From Pedobacter sp. WC2423 (GTDB lineage Bacteria > Bacteroidota > Bacteroidia > Sphingobacteriales > Sphingobacteriaceae): a DNA stretch of 64,000 nt. A program made the translations under genes and the position numbers. The stretch spans positions 1,860,001-1,924,000 of the forward strand of contig NZ_CP162005.1 of the NCBI RefSeq assembly GCF_040822065.1, written 5' to 3'. How positions within the stretch are numbered: position 1 is the stretch's first letter; the number at the start of each line of letters is the position of its first letter. The notes below the pieces were generated by a model. It saw only the letters and a list, made by a program, of their open reading frames with translations. It had not been told where the DNA came from and did no database searches. Positions 44,283 through 52,774 of the stretch are shown piece after piece.

Positions 44283-45356
44283 ATGAAAATCAAAGATTTT
44301 AATAATCTAATGATCGCAATGCTTTATGTCATTGCCTTTTCAGCCGCGCTGACCTACTTTTTTAATGTCTCTTTTTCGGGATCATTGATATTGTTCTCAG
44401 TAGCGTCAATTATCTACACTGTAATTCCTAAACCGTCTGGTGTGGCTCAGGCTACCATCTTTAGAGAGATTTGGACTGGTGAAGTGATCAAGTTTGTTAC
44501 TGCTGCTTTGAAGGATACCTTCATGCAGGGTATTGCTGATTACTCAAAGTACGTTTCGAACGTTGGTGATGAAGCCCAGGCAATTCATATTTCATCTATG
44601 AACGTTCTGCCAGAGGTACTGATCAATAACACCACGTATCCTTTAGGTATCACTGATCAGGCCATTGATGATATACTAATCCAATTGAATAAGTATCAAA
44701 CTGTAGCAACTCCAATCACTGATGACGAGATGTATGCCAGTTCTGTTAAGAAAATGGATTTGGTGAAAGATCGTCACGGTAAAGCAATCGTAAAAGCGAT
44801 GATCAAAATGGCTTTGCATGCTTTGGCCCCAGCGGGAAATACAGCTAAAATGCCTGTGCTTCTTACTACTGGTGAAGCTGATCCCACTGGTCGTATTCGT
44901 ATGAAAATGGGTGATTTGTTGACCTTAAAAACTGCTGCTGATGATCTTGAAATTGACGAGGCATCAAGGCGTTTGGTTTTATCAAGTCAACACGTGAATG
45001 ACTTGATCTGGGAAGATAAGAAACTGGAAGGATTCTTCTTTAACAGGGCTACAGGTGCGGTTCAGCAAAACTTGCTCTCTTTTGATGTGCATACTCATAT
45101 CAGCAACCCGTATTTCAATCCCACTACCAAAGTGAAATTGGCTTATGGAGCGGTCCCAGCTGTAACAGATCATAAGGCATCTGTGCTTTTCTCACTGGAT
45201 AGGGCTGCTAAGGCGATGGGTTGGACAAAAATGTACTTCTCTGAAGCTAAAAACGATACACAGTATCAACGTAACCTGGTCAACTTCCGTCAATACGGTA
45301 TTGTATTGCCAACTGCTGAAGAGCAAAGGGGCGCAATTGTGTCTGGTAACGCATAA
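44283..45356 (+). CDS. major capsid protein
   Basis: 357 residues, directly behind the protease/scaffold gene. From residue 55 on it follows a Mu gpT/HK97-type pattern (FREIWTGEVIKFVTAALKDTFMQGIAD, then ITDDEMYASSVKKMDLVKDRHGKAIVKAMIK). The first 50 residues carry two hydrophobic segments (IAMLYVIAFSAALTYFF and LILFSVASIIYTVI), which is unusual in a capsid; they may be removed by the adjacent protease or help assembly at the membrane. Confidence 0.82.
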   Translation: MKIKDFNNLMIAMLYVIAFSAALTYFFNVSFSGSLILFSVASIIYTVIPKPSGVAQATIFREIWTGEVIKFVTAALKDTFMQGIADYSKYVSNVGDEAQAIHISSMNVLPEVLINNTTYPLGITDQAIDDILIQLNKYQTVATPITDDEMYASSVKKMDLVKDRHGKAIVKAMIKMALHALAPAGNTAKMPVLLTTGEADPTGRIRMKMGDLLTLKTAADDLEIDEASRRLVLSSQHVNDLIWEDKKLEGFFFNRATGAVQQNLLSFDVHTHISNPYFNPTTKVKLAYGAVPAVTDHKASVLFSLDRAAKAMGWTKMYFSEAKNDTQYQRNLVNFRQYGIVLPTAEEQRGAIVSGNA

Positions 45357-45398
45357 CTGATAACAGTTCAAGCATAAGTAAACAGTTTTAAATTATTA

Positions 45399-45426
45399 GC
45401 AATAAGCTTCGGGTGAAGCTTATTGC
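45399..45426 (+). other. hairpin between capsid and next gene
   Basis: GCAATAAGCTT and AAGCTTATTGC form a perfect 11-bp stem with a 6-nt loop, 43 nt after the capsid stop and 20 nt before the next ATG. No U run follows. It may shield the capsid mRNA from decay or limit read-through translation. Confidence 0.5.
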
Positions 45427-45445
45427 CTCACAAAAATTATATATC

Positions 45446-45865
45446 ATGGGATTCCAAAAAATCATATTAGAATTTCCCGCTGAGGGATTTGCAGGCGAAA
45501 CTGTAAAACACAAATTAACTGCTGCTAACCTTAAAAATCAGCCTGAAATACTTGAAAAAGGTTTCAAGCTTGGTGATGAGATTGATATCGTTAAACCATT
45601 GGTTCAAAAACCTATTGTCGGAGACAGCGCAGCTACACCAAGAACAACCAAAAAAGTTCCTGTGCAGGAAATCCTTAAAAATATTCAGGAAGCTAAGGAA
45701 AATATTACCACAAAGGGTAACCGGGAACGCGCAAAAGAAATTGCGGATGCACACAATGTGGATGACGTTTTTGAAAATCCTAAAGGTGAATTTTTTACTT
45801 CTCAGAACCTTGTGATGTTGAGCGTATCTAACGACAAAACCAAAATCATTACTCACTCTTTCTAA
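45446..45865 (+). CDS. phage structural protein of unknown function
   Basis: 139 residues from the ATG at 45446; an earlier start would overlap the hairpin. Beta-rich N-half, basic helical C-half. It lies between the capsid and sheath genes where phages often keep head decoration or joining proteins. Confidence 0.55.
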   Translation: MGFQKIILEFPAEGFAGETVKHKLTAANLKNQPEILEKGFKLGDEIDIVKPLVQKPIVGDSAATPRTTKKVPVQEILKNIQEAKENITTKGNRERAKEIADAHNVDDVFENPKGEFFTSQNLVMLSVSNDKTKIITHSF

Positions 45866-45876
45866 TTCAGTAAAAA

Positions 45877-47154
45877 ATGAATAAAGCAGTAGAATTTAAT
45901 AAGGCGAAACCAGACGATAGCATCAATTCACAAGTGACCTCTATCAGTGGCGTGATTGCCAATGGTGTAGCGGTTGTAGGTAAATTGGTGCTTGGTCAGC
46001 CTTATGCGATATACAGCCCTGATGATGCTAAGCAGCTTGGTATAGATGCCGCGTATGATGCAGCTAATTCAGTGGTTCTCTTTCATCACATTGATGAGTT
46101 TTACAGGGGCAGTGTCATCGGGACAAAGCTTTATCTGATGGTCATTGCTCAGTCCGTTACTCCGGCCGTGGCTCTTGCTGATGCAGATGGCATTTACGCT
46201 AAGAAATTAGTTGCATACGCAAAAGGTGAAATGAGGCGAATTGCTTTCGCTTATAATGGACTGTTCACAGTTCAGGCTCCTGAAACTTTAACCGATGGTC
46301 TGAGTTCAAACATCAGGTCAGCAATTTCGGCCGCTCAAGAATTTGCCTTGTGGTGTTTTGAGACTGAAAGACCAATGCAAGTATTGTTAGAAGGCCGTTC
46401 GTACGGCGGTAACGCTGCAACGGTGATCAACTTGAAGACACTAGTTACTGGTGCGAATATCCCATTAGAAGCCGATAAAGTGAGTATAGTTATTGGTCAG
46501 GATTGGGATTACGCGGAGTCCCTGGCATTTGCTTCTGGCAAAAAATATGCATCTGTAGGGCTTGCGCTTGGTATCCTTGCCGGCATCAATGTAAATCAGA
46601 ATATCGGTGAAGTCGAAACGCTGAATTTAACAACTGCTGCCAAAGGTAAATTTATCACTGGTGGTCTAAGTTCGCATCAAACCATTGAGGATGTAGAAGG
46701 GTCGCTTATTACCCTGGATAGCAAAGGATATATTTTTCCAATCACTTATACTGGCATTTCTGGCTACAGGTGGAACAATGACCATGTGTGTGCCCCTGAA
46801 ATTGTTGATGCTGATGGTGTGATGAACGAAAATACTATTTCATATGGTACAACGCTGGATCATGCTGTAAGGCTTTTACGTGCCGCCTTTATGCCTAAAA
46901 TCAAAAGCGTTCAACCCGTGAATGCTAAAACCGGAAAACTACCGGTGGGTGTTGTAAAGAACTTCAATAAAATTGGTGATGACGTCTTTTCGGATCTGGA
47001 AAATTCAGGCTTTATCAGTGGCGGGAAAACCTATACGAACCCTAACAGCAATCTCCTTACCGGGGATAAAACATTGGAAGTAGATTTTATTCTACAGCCT
47101 ACCGGTACAATTAACTCTATTAAAGGTACTATCAGTCTTAAAACCACATTGTAA
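45877..47154 (+). CDS. contractile tail sheath protein (DUF2586)
   Basis: 425 residues matching the sheath layout: an N-terminal GVAVVGKLVLGQPYAIYSPDDAKQLG start, a domain with the FHHIDEFYRGSVIGTKLYLMV block, and a conserved late block (GISGYRWNNDHVCAPEI). The sheath contracts to drive the tube through the cell envelope. Followed directly by the tube gene (stop/start overlap of 1 nt). Confidence 0.82.
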   Translation: MNKAVEFNKAKPDDSINSQVTSISGVIANGVAVVGKLVLGQPYAIYSPDDAKQLGIDAAYDAANSVVLFHHIDEFYRGSVIGTKLYLMVIAQSVTPAVALADADGIYAKKLVAYAKGEMRRIAFAYNGLFTVQAPETLTDGLSSNIRSAISAAQEFALWCFETERPMQVLLEGRSYGGNAATVINLKTLVTGANIPLEADKVSIVIGQDWDYAESLAFASGKKYASVGLALGILAGINVNQNIGEVETLNLTTAAKGKFITGGLSSHQTIEDVEGSLITLDSKGYIFPITYTGISGYRWNNDHVCAPEIVDADGVMNENTISYGTTLDHAVRLLRAAFMPKIKSVQPVNAKTGKLPVGVVKNFNKIGDDVFSDLENSGFISGGKTYTNPNSNLLTGDKTLEVDFILQPTGTINSIKGTISLKTTL

Positions 47155-47567
47155 TGAGTACAATAACCAAAAATGGAAAAGCTTATGACAGCGGTGATGC
47201 TCAGATTGTAATTGACGGTGAAATCTTCGATGAGGTTTCAGAGATTACTTACTCCAACGAACAGGAGCATCAATTGAACTTTGGTTTGGGAAATAAAGCT
47301 ACCAGCTGGAGTATGGGGAAAATCACCCCGACTGCTTCAGTGACTATGCTTATGGCTGACTCAATACGCTTAGAAAAGAAAGCGGGAGGAAGTCTGCTGA
47401 ATCTACCACCGGTAACAATTCAGGTGTCATTCGTGAATGATTATAACGAAATCATCAATGATACTATTGTTGCCAAATTCCAAAGCGAAGGCCGCGAGGT
47501 AACAGGCGAAATGGGTCTAAAAAAACAATACGACCTATTTGCTATATCTGTTAACCTGCTTACTTAA
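47154..47567 (+). CDS. tail tube protein
   Basis: 137 residues, a small beta-rich protein of tube size directly after the sheath gene, as in Mu (L then M). Strands such as WSMGKITPTASVTMLMADSI and PVTIQVSFVNDYNEIINDTI fit a tube/Hcp-like fold. Confidence 0.75.
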   Translation: MSTITKNGKAYDSGDAQIVIDGEIFDEVSEITYSNEQEHQLNFGLGNKATSWSMGKITPTASVTMLMADSIRLEKKAGGSLLNLPPVTIQVSFVNDYNEIINDTIVAKFQSEGREVTGEMGLKKQYDLFAISVNLLT

Positions 47568-47600
47568 AAATTATTTAAACACGTTTAAAACGTCCCTAAA

Positions 47601-47954
47601 ATGGAAAAGAAAGAAATTCAAAAATTGCCTGCTGGCATTACTCAGGATATGGTTAATGCTGCTAAAGCCAAATGGCCAAAAACAGGTGCTGTTATTACAG
47701 CTGAACTTGAAAGAGACGATTCAGATGAGATTTTGGAAGTTCTTATTCGCAGACCTGACCGCTCAGTAATGAGTGAATACAGTAAGTGGTCAGATAAGTC
47801 ACCTAAGAAAGCAGATGATATCCTGGTTAAAAACTGTCTACTGTCTCATAAGGATGAGGTAACCGCCGAAGATGCCGAAGATTTATTCATGGGTGCTATA
47901 GATGCTATCTCTCAAACTATTGTGGTTAGAAAGGCGAAAATAAAAAACATCTAA
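47601..47954 (+). CDS. tail assembly chaperone, short form
   Basis: 117 residues, small acidic/basic helical protein placed after the tube gene, where phages carry the tail assembly chaperone. The last codons AAA-ATA-AAA-AAC contain the slippery heptamer; ribosomes that do not slip stop at 47952-47954. Confidence 0.75.
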   Translation: MEKKEIQKLPAGITQDMVNAAKAKWPKTGAVITAELERDDSDEILEVLIRRPDRSVMSEYSKWSDKSPKKADDILVKNCLLSHKDEVTAEDAEDLFMGAIDAISQTIVVRKAKIKNI

Positions 47955-48211
47955 CGTCATCGGAGGACGAAGACATAGAGTCCTCCGATGGCGTTGCCCT
48001 TGAAATCATTGAGCTGCTTGAGAGTCATCCTGCGATTTCTAGTGCTGCCGAATGCGGTGTTTATGACCAGGTCAGAAGAATTAACGCACAGCTGACCCAT
48101 TTCATGCACATCGAATTCCCCGAAAGGCTTTCAGATGATGAATGGATAGAAAAATACAGGCAGTTCCAGTGGTTAGCGGAGAATAATTATTTACCGATAA
48201 AATTTAAGTAA
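47601..48211 (+). CDS. tail assembly chaperone, -1 frameshift long form
   Basis: A -1 slip at 47942-47948 joins the short form to an ATG-less open frame that runs to the TAA at 48209-48211, adding about 87 residues (beginning HLTSSEDED, ending NNYLPIKFK). This mirrors lambda gpG/gpGT: the short form is abundant, the long form rarer, and both load the tape measure during tube assembly. The stop overlaps the ATG of the next gene (TAATG). The conserved order of tube and chaperone agrees, although the tape measure gene itself lies elsewhere. Confidence 0.8.
47942..47990 (+). promoter_or_regulatory. -1 programmed frameshift signal: slippery site plus hairpin
   Basis: The heptamer A-AAA-AAC (47942-47948) is in zero frame. 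Nine nt later CATCGGAGGAC (47958-47968) pairs perfectly with GTCCTCCGATG (47980-47990), with two further pairs possible, around an 11-nt loop. The combination and spacing are textbook for -1 frameshifting. Confidence 0.88.
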
Positions 48212-48810
48212 TGAGCAAAGTAATTGATTTAGGTTCCCGTTTAAAAGTCGCTTTCGGCTATGTCGCTGCTAACGAAAGTGATTCTTTGAGAAAACAGAAT
48301 TTTTCCAAAGATAACGGTATCACCTCTTCAAATGTATTTGTGCAGGACGCTTCTTTTGAAGAAATGGTTATCCGTAACACTGATCTCCAGATGATGTCAT
48401 TCGGGAATATGTTGACTGCAACATCAGGTACACAGTTCTTTGCTCCACCACCGATGATCAGCTTTTCACGTGGTAAAAAACTGATCATCACTGAAATTGA
48501 CGGTACGGATGCCGAAGTGGTTGAACGTTACGGAACCAAAAGCTGGGATATAAAATTGCAAGGTGTATTGGTTGATATGGCAAAGCACCAGTTCCCCAAA
48601 GCAGAGGTTAGAACAATGAATGAGTTCTTTGAGGTGGATGCCGCCTTGGTTGTGGAATCCGAATTATTCGATACCCTGGGAATAAAGAATATGTACGTCA
48701 CGGATTTTGAAATTGCTGGTGTAGCCGGTTATGCAGATACGATGCAATACACTTTGTCTGCACGTAGTATCAAGCCTATTGAGTTTTTCTTTCTTAAAAA
48801 CAACAATTAG
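48211..48810 (+). CDS. baseplate/tail protein, DUF6046-like
   Basis: 199 residues, beta-rich (ITEIDGTDAEVVERYGTKSW, then WDIKLQGVLVDMAKHQFP). It resembles DUF6046 proteins of Bacteroidetes contractile phages. Position before the hub protein agrees with a baseplate role. Similarity is by pattern only. Confidence 0.55.
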   Translation: MSKVIDLGSRLKVAFGYVAANESDSLRKQNFSKDNGITSSNVFVQDASFEEMVIRNTDLQMMSFGNMLTATSGTQFFAPPPMISFSRGKKLIITEIDGTDAEVVERYGTKSWDIKLQGVLVDMAKHQFPKAEVRTMNEFFEVDAALVVESELFDTLGIKNMYVTDFEIAGVAGYADTMQYTLSARSIKPIEFFFLKNNN

Positions 48811-48811
48811 C

Positions 48812-49783
48812 ATGGAGCAGCTTGCATACTTGAATATGATCGCAAAGGTCACTATTGGTAAGATATACTTTGATCATATAAATGAGGTGGAAATCACTGA
48901 AAGCGTGACTGAATTGAGTGATGTTGCGAAAATCATTCTTCCGAGGTTTTATAAACAACTGGATGGTAAATATCCGCTTGATTACATAAAGGCAGGTGAT
49001 GTGGTTAAAATAGAATTCGGGTATGTTGAAACTGGCATTAACACAGAGTTTGAAGGATATGTGAGAGAGATATCGGCAGATATCCCTTTAGAGATTATCT
49101 GTGACCAGGTGTACCCGATCCGGCAAAACAATTTTGTGAAATCCTATGGTGCTGTGACTTTGAAAAATCTGCTAACTGATATTACAAAGGGAACGTTCAT
49201 CAAAAAAATAGAATCACCTGATGTGAATATGGGAAAATACCTGGTGAACAATGCGAGTACTTACCAGGTGCTGGATAAGGTCAAAGAACAATTTGGATTC
49301 TTCGGCAAAATAAAAGGCGATCTGTTATCCGTTGGGTTTGCCTGGGATTGGCGTCCCGGTTTTACTGTTAAGCATACTTACGACATGCAGGCGAATGTGA
49401 AGCAAAATGATTTAAAGTACAAATCAAAAGATTCATTCAATGTGCGTGTCAGGGTTAAGATCCGAAACAAAAAGAGTAAAGAGGCTTACATCGAAGTAGG
49501 CAGTAAAGATAAAGATGCTACGGTTCACACAATAGAATACGCGGCTGATACAACAAAAGTGGCTAAAGAAATCGCTGAAGCCCGTTTAAAGAAAAGCGTG
49601 TACACTGGATATACCGGAAGCATAACAGGGTTTGGTTTTCCGCTAACCCACGCAGGTGATAGCCTCGTTATTAAAGATAGCCGGGAACCGTACAGGGAAG
49701 GAACGTACTTGATAGAGAAAGTTACAAAAACGTACAATTCATCAGGCATAAGCCGGAAAAATGAATTGGCATTTAAAATATAA
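48812..49783 (+). CDS. baseplate hub protein, Mu gpP (gp44)-like
   Basis: 323 residues from the ATG at 48812; an earlier start would overlap the previous gene. The gpD/gp27-like hub pattern is visible: ITESVTELSDVAKIILPR, KAGDVVKIEFGY, FEGYVREISADIPLEIICD and a late beta-barrel with GDSLVIKDSREPYREGTYLIEKV. It forms the tube's base ring above the spike. Confidence 0.78.
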   Translation: MEQLAYLNMIAKVTIGKIYFDHINEVEITESVTELSDVAKIILPRFYKQLDGKYPLDYIKAGDVVKIEFGYVETGINTEFEGYVREISADIPLEIICDQVYPIRQNNFVKSYGAVTLKNLLTDITKGTFIKKIESPDVNMGKYLVNNASTYQVLDKVKEQFGFFGKIKGDLLSVGFAWDWRPGFTVKHTYDMQANVKQNDLKYKSKDSFNVRVRVKIRNKKSKEAYIEVGSKDKDATVHTIEYAADTTKVAKEIAEARLKKSVYTGYTGSITGFGFPLTHAGDSLVIKDSREPYREGTYLIEKVTKTYNSSGISRKNELAFKI

Positions 49784-49785
49784 AT

Positions 49786-50265
49786 ATGACTGCTGAAGAA
49801 ATGTTACAAAAGGTATTTACTAGGACGCTTCAGGGACAGGCTGTAAGAACAATAGGTATTGGTACGGCAACAAATATTAAAGAAAACAACTGCACGGTGT
49901 TACGGGACGGACAACCTGAGTTGCTTGATGTGCAATTTCACGCTACAGATGACACGCCCGGAAGTCGTATGATAGAGATACCGGCTGACAATAGTAGCGT
50001 GATCTATGCCATCATTGATAATCAGGAGACGGATGCTGTCCTATTAAAGTGTAGTGAAATTGATAAGGTGTTAATTACGATCGGCAACATGGAGTATCAC
50101 CTGGATAAAGATGGTTGTATGATTAAATCCGGCAATGATTCCCTGGGAGCTGTCCTGAGCAATTTCATTGATGAAGTTGGTAAGATCATCGTGATCAATG
50201 GCCGAAGCCCAAATATTGCAGCATTAAATGATTTGAAAATTAAGCTTAATAAAATCCTAAAGTAA
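49786..50265 (+). CDS. baseplate spike/assembly protein, Mu gp45-like
   Basis: 159 residues. An OB-fold-like middle (GIGTATNIKENNCTVLRDGQPELLDVQFHATDD) is followed by NMEYHLDKDGCMIKSGN and a helical end. Placed between hub and gp46-like genes, as for Mu gp45, the cell-puncturing spike. The long beta-helix of Mu gp45 is not seen, so it may be a shorter spike. Confidence 0.6.
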   Translation: MTAEEMLQKVFTRTLQGQAVRTIGIGTATNIKENNCTVLRDGQPELLDVQFHATDDTPGSRMIEIPADNSSVIYAIIDNQETDAVLLKCSEIDKVLITIGNMEYHLDKDGCMIKSGNDSLGAVLSNFIDEVGKIIVINGRSPNIAALNDLKIKLNKILK

Positions 50266-50486
50266 TGGCATTAGATAAACAGACACTTAAAAATTCCATA
50301 AAAGATCTATTCGATTTTGACAGTGATAAGGATGTTAATCCGGTAGAAGCGAGAGAAAGGCAGGCGCAAAAACTCGCTAATGCAATTGAGATGTACGTTA
50401 AAAGTGGTGATGTCACCACAAATGTTGTCGGCACGTCTGCAACTGGTGGAGCTGTGACCGGTACTGGTACTGGAAAACTGAATTAG
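50265..50486 (+). CDS. small baseplate-region protein
   Basis: 73 residues: a charged helix followed by a Gly/Thr-rich flexible end (TSATGGAVTGTGTGKLN). It overlaps the previous gene by 1 nt. Similar Gly/Thr-rich tails occur in phage structural proteins; no function assigned. Confidence 0.55.
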   Translation: MALDKQTLKNSIKDLFDFDSDKDVNPVEARERQAQKLANAIEMYVKSGDVTTNVVGTSATGGAVTGTGTGKLN

Positions 50487-50489
50487 GCC

Positions 50490-50777
50490 ATGAGAAACGA
50501 TATACTACTAAATGAAGATTTTGACCTGGTAGATCTGGGTGACGAATGGTATGAGGGTGACAGTGATCAGCAGCACGTTGAATTATTGATGACCCTGAAT
50601 AAAGGAGAACTGCACGAATTTCCTTTTGTAGGCTTTGGAGCCTTAAGGAGGTTGCACGGTGTATTTAATAAGCAGAATGTGACAAGGGATATTAAAATTG
50701 AGCTTGAAAATGATGGATACACGAATTGTGATGTTGATCTGGAAAATGGGCTTGGAGATTTGAAAATAACAATATGA
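50490..50777 (+). CDS. baseplate wedge protein, gp46/gp25-like
   Basis: 95 residues of the size and pattern of Mu gp46/T4 gp25: DIL-type start, ELLMTLNKGELHEFPFVGFGALRRL, then an amphipathic helix and DIKIELENDGYTNCDVDLENG. It would hold the wedge subunits around the hub. It overlaps the next gene by 4 nt (ATGA). Confidence 0.65.
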   Translation: MRNDILLNEDFDLVDLGDEWYEGDSDQQHVELLMTLNKGELHEFPFVGFGALRRLHGVFNKQNVTRDIKIELENDGYTNCDVDLENGLGDLKITI

Positions 50778-51130
50778 TAAACCTGACAGAAGCTATAAGT
50801 GTACTAATTGGTTTCGGTGGTTTTGTTACTGCTTTTATCACTTCAGTTACCAATAAGAAAAAGTCTGATGCCGAAGTCCAGAACGTGGTAGCTGATACAT
50901 ATGGTGATATCATCGTAATGCTAAGAGAGCAGGGTAAGATAAACGCGGAGCAGATCACAACATTGATGAAAAAAGATGCAGACAACATGCAGATGTTACG
51001 CGAGAATCAACAATTGATCAATCAATACAGGGTATCTGAAAAAGAACTCATGGAAAGGGTTAAGGAACTGGAATCAGAAATTGACAAATTAAAATCATAC
51101 AATGAAAGCACTTCAAAAATTATCACTTAA
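50774..51130 (+). CDS. membrane-anchored coiled-coil protein, possible i-spanin
   Basis: 118 residues: one N-terminal membrane helix (6-25, AISVLIGFGGFVTAFITSV) followed by a long coiled coil (50-115). This is the design of an inner-membrane spanin. Its last 29 nt overlap the start of a lipoprotein gene in another frame, as in Rz/Rz1. It lies inside the baseplate cluster, far from holin and endolysin, so a tail role is the alternative. Confidence 0.5.
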   Translation: MINLTEAISVLIGFGGFVTAFITSVTNKKKSDAEVQNVVADTYGDIIVMLREQGKINAEQITTLMKKDADNMQMLRENQQLINQYRVSEKELMERVKELESEIDKLKSYNESTSKIIT

Positions 51131-51662
51131 GACAACATTCATCACATGCCTGGCATTACTTGCTTTTGGATGTGGCGCGCGTAAAGTTCAGAAAGCAAGT
51201 TCTAATGAATTTGCAAAAAATCAGTCTGAGTCATCGGTATCTGAAAATATTGTAAAATCATCTGAATATTTTACTTGGACAGATCAAGAGTTTAAAACAT
51301 CTGATCAAACAAAAGTTGGAAAAACAAGTGATACTCAGATATCTGCTGACAGTGCTGAATATAACCCGAAAACAGGGAAAACCAGTTTTAAGGGGAATGT
51401 CAAGTATTCCAGTAAAAGCACTCAGAATACCGCTAAGGATAAAAAGACCACTGATATTAAAAAGACTGATTTTAAAGTATCCGAGAAATCAAGTTCCGTG
51501 AAGGATTCTATCACGAAAGAAAAAAGTGCGATCGGAAAAAAGCTGGAAACGAAAAATTCGGAAAGTGAAGGTTCGGTTTTTTATAAGCCTTGGTTTTGGG
51601 TTCTGGCTTTTATGCTCATCGCTGCAATGTTTTTCTTTTCAAAGTTATGGAAGCAGTCGTAG
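51102..51662 (+). CDS. lipoprotein with C-terminal membrane helix, possible spanin
   Basis: 186 residues: a lipoprotein-like signal (LALLAFGC, Cys about 24; the lipobox is slightly atypical), a charged low-complexity middle rich in Ser, Thr and Lys, and a C-terminal membrane helix (WFWVLAFMLIAAMFFFS). A lipid anchor at one end and a membrane helix at the other is the plan of a unimolecular spanin. It may also pair with the upstream coiled-coil protein. Function is inferred. Confidence 0.5.
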   Translation: MKALQKLSLKTTFITCLALLAFGCGARKVQKASSNEFAKNQSESSVSENIVKSSEYFTWTDQEFKTSDQTKVGKTSDTQISADSAEYNPKTGKTSFKGNVKYSSKSTQNTAKDKKTTDIKKTDFKVSEKSSSVKDSITKEKSAIGKKLETKNSESEGSVFYKPWFWVLAFMLIAAMFFFSKLWKQS

Positions 51663-51934
51663 ACCAGGGACAATCTCTGTTAGATGTTGCGCTTCAGCAT
51701 TGCGGGGATGTATCTGTGATTTTTGATATCGCTGTGCTTAACGGGGTATCTGTCACAGAGAAGTTAAAGCCCGGTACAGTGTTGATTTTGCCTGAAGTAT
51801 CGGACGCAGGAATGGTAAGGTATTTTTTCCAGAACAATTTTATACCTGCCACGGATACGGGTTCAGTCAAGGCGATAGAACTTCCTGAAGGAATAGACTA
51901 CTGGGCAATAGGAATTGACTTTATAGTATCATAA
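51647..51934 (+). CDS. LysM-like tail protein (tail protein X type)
   Basis: 95 residues from the ATG at 51647; a longer start would overlap the lipoprotein gene further. VDQGQSLLDVALQHCGDVSVIFDIAVLNGVSVTEKLKPGTVLILPE has the LysM pattern of phage tail protein X/gp53, which links hub and tube. Confidence 0.75.
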   Translation: MEAVVDQGQSLLDVALQHCGDVSVIFDIAVLNGVSVTEKLKPGTVLILPEVSDAGMVRYFFQNNFIPATDTGSVKAIELPEGIDYWAIGIDFIVS

Positions 51935-51937
51935 ATA

Positions 51938-52774
51938 ATGGCGCAAACAATAGAATACTGGCAACAAATAATTATAGATCAATTGGCCTCTGGCAATATC
52001 GCTGTGTCTGGGAGCAGAACGAGCGTGCGCAGGATGTGGACGTATGCGGTTGCTTTCTGCATATGGTCTTTAGATGTGCTATTCAGCTTGCATCAACAAG
52101 AGGTGTCAGCATCCCTTGCAGAAAAGATGCCACACCGGGAAAGATGGTATAGGAATAAAGCATTGGATTTCCAATATGGGTATGACCTGGTAACTGATTC
52201 CGACAAATATGACAATATCGGTTTGTCAGATGAACAGATACTAATAAGTAAAATTATCAAGTATGCTGCTGTCAGGGAGGCAACAACTGAAAGTAGATTG
52301 ATTATCAAGGTTGCAACTGAGACAGATGGAAAGTTGCAGCCGATAACATTACCACAACGTAGTGCTTTCGCCGCTTATATCGCAGAAATAAAAGATGCCG
52401 GGGTAAGCGTATCAATTATCAGTTATTTACCAGATAGGTTATACATAACAATGGTAATTTATTATGATCCCCTGGTCTTGGATGCGCAAGGTAATAGCAT
52501 TGTTGATGGTGGTAAACCGGTAGAAATTGCAATTGAAAGCTACATGAGGGAATTGCCTTTTAATGGCGAGCTGGTGTTAGCACACCTTACCGATAAGCTA
52601 CAACTGGTTAAAGGGGTTGCTATTCCTGACATCAAAAACGCTGAAACATCTTGGATCAGTGCCACAAGTGGAGCTTATGGAGAGATACAAGCTATTCAGG
52701 TAAAGAAAATTCCTGAGAGCGGATATTTCGAGGTCGTCAATTATAATAATATAACCTACGTGCCAAATGCTTGA
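51938..52774 (+). CDS. baseplate J-like protein, Mu gp47-like
   Basis: 278 residues in the place of gp47. The N-half is helical, the middle TLPQRSAFAAYIAEIKDAGVSVSIISYLPDRLYITMVIYYDP and the later REL-PFNGEL, HLTDKLQLVKGV blocks fit the baseplate J layout. It forms wedge arms. It overlaps the next gene by 8 nt. Confidence 0.65.
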   Translation: MAQTIEYWQQIIIDQLASGNIAVSGSRTSVRRMWTYAVAFCIWSLDVLFSLHQQEVSASLAEKMPHRERWYRNKALDFQYGYDLVTDSDKYDNIGLSDEQILISKIIKYAAVREATTESRLIIKVATETDGKLQPITLPQRSAFAAYIAEIKDAGVSVSIISYLPDRLYITMVIYYDPLVLDAQGNSIVDGGKPVEIAIESYMRELPFNGELVLAHLTDKLQLVKGVAIPDIKNAETSWISATSGAYGEIQAIQVKKIPESGYFEVVNYNNITYVPNA

